From positions 1-44,271 of the forward strand of contig WRBB01000025.1 in assembly GCA_009779895.1 (NCBI GenBank): 44,271 nt of DNA, written 5' to 3'. The notes beneath the pieces were generated by a model, which made no database searches, was not told the origin of the DNA, and was given only the letters and a program-made list of their open reading frames with translations. The DNA comes from Lachnospiraceae bacterium. GTDB lineage: Bacteria; Bacillota; Clostridia; Lachnospirales; Lachnospiraceae. Positions 43,624 to 44,271 of the stretch are shown piece after piece; within the stretch, counting starts at the first letter, position 1; each line of letters starts with the position of its first letter. The position numbers were made by a program, and so were the translations under genes.

Positions 43624-43686
43624 TTGCAACAAAAAAAATGTATATGATGTTATAAGTAGAACATCCCAATGAAAGCGTGATAAAAC

Positions 43687-44271
43687 ATGAATAAAGAGGT
43701 TGTAGAAATACAGATGGAGGAAAAGGAAAAAAACGTGCACAATAAGAAATCATGGATTGGTGGTATGTTGTTTTACGGGTTTTTAATCGCAGCCCTTGTT
43801 ATTGTATTTTTTGTAACCAGAGAAGAAGAGGCAGGGGTACCAAGACATATCGCCGGGTTTTCTGCCATGCGGGTGCTGACGGGCAGTATGCAAAGTGAAA
43901 TACCGCAACATTCTTTTATCATCACAAGACAGGTAGACCCACGAGAAATCCGAGTGGGGGATGATATTACATTTATGGTCAGTGAGACTAGAACGGTGAC
44001 CCATCGCGTGATTTTGATTTATGAGGATTACCAGGATACCGGGCAGCGGGGTTTTCAAACCCAAGGCATTGAAAATCCGACCCCGGATGGGGAGATTGTT
44101 CGACCGGAAAATATCGTAGGTCGGGTTGTTTGGCACAATTTGTTTTTCGGGCAGGTTTTGCACTTCATTGGGGAACATGTTTTAGTGGTAGGAATATTTG
44201 TTGCTTTATTGATTGCTTTTATTGGAACGATGCGTATTGTGTTTCGGCGAAAGGGTAGTTTGGAAAAATCA
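43687..44271 (+). CDS. SipW/ER-type signal peptidase I, 3' end outside the window
   Basis: The frame is open from ATG 43687 to the right edge (195 codons seen). A cytoplasmic N-terminus (KEVVEIQMEEKEK) and a transmembrane helix (about 27-43) are followed by the S26 catalytic core: Ser67 in VLTGSMQSEIP and His106 in TVTHRVI, the Ser-His arrangement of SipW and eukaryotic/archaeal signal peptidases rather than the Ser-Lys of bacterial LepB/SipS. A second hydrophobic segment lies near 168-187. SipW-type enzymes process secreted fibre proteins such as TasA. The ribosome site for 43687 is weak; starts at 43714 (ATG) or near 43735 (GTG) are possible. Paired LytTR boxes lie upstream. Confidence 0.85.
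   Translation, partial: MNKEVVEIQMEEKEKNVHNKKSWIGGMLFYGFLIAALVIVFFVTREEEAGVPRHIAGFSAMRVLTGSMQSEIPQHSFIITRQVDPREIRVGDDITFMVSETRTVTHRVILIYEDYQDTGQRGFQTQGIENPTPDGEIVRPENIVGRVVWHNLFFGQVLHFIGEHVLVVGIFVALLIAFIGTMRIVFRRKGSLEKS

Noticed and set aside
43537-43686. CRISPR or integron-type repeat array
   Set aside because: Only two copies of a 13-bp unit exist with a 21-bp period, which fits a regulator binding site and not an array.

Overview
The window looks like a chromosomal segment of a low-GC Gram-positive anaerobe, most likely a Lachnospiraceae-type Clostridium relative. The evidence is a Firmicutes division/cell-wall cluster (mraZ, rsmH, an FtsL-like gene, a class B PBP, mraY, murD, a DivIB/FtsQ-like gene, ftsZ), the DapL lysine/DAP branch, strong AGGAGG-type ribosome sites with frequent TTG/GTG starts, and the DUF5717/DUF5716 gene pair that I associate with Lachnospiraceae. 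All assignments come from reading motifs; no database search was run.

Layout. (i) 1-5900 is a decayed accessory island: an IS-type transposase start at the left edge, a small helix-turn-helix protein, an amputated nuclease N-terminus of a restriction-modification (R-M) enzyme, a zinc-ribbon protein plus HNH endonuclease, two N6-adenine DNA methyltransferases with damaged ends, and an internally deleted AAA ATPase on the opposite strand. (ii) 5990-17442 is housekeeping: pdxS, exoA, dapF-dapL, tRNA-Arg(CCG), argS, an alanyl-tRNA editing protein, a CPBP protease, a secreted NlpC/P60 hydrolase, tRNA-Pro(GGG) and asnB. (iii) 17491-27583 is the division and peptidoglycan cluster, with ftsW and a small membrane protein upstream of the mraZ promoter and ftsZ on its own promoter downstream. 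(iv) 27685-36545 holds a beta-CASP nuclease, a small acidic protein, pth, mfd, a PrsA/SurA-like lipoprotein, a cytidylate-kinase-like gene on the minus strand, a purC-like gene and a cupin. (v) 36587-41212 is the DUF5717/DUF5716 pair. (vi) 41214-44271 is a regulatory locus: a tiny ORF, two divergent LytTR response regulators and a SipW/ER-type signal peptidase running off the right edge.

The most interesting signals are these. First, paired TTTA(C/T)TG boxes with an exact 21-bp period lie 37 bp upstream of a -10-like hexamer, with identical geometry in front of both the second LytTR regulator and the signal peptidase gene. This suggests a small local regulon. Second, the DUF5716 protein reads as a degenerate Hsp70-fold protein paired with a giant helical-repeat protein. 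Third, four GTGG/ATGG boxes at exactly 10-bp spacing sit between the mraZ promoter and mraZ, a textbook-like MraZ operator. Fourth, the R-M island shows gene replacement: the nuclease domain is cut just after its PD motif and its place is taken by an HNH nuclease cassette.
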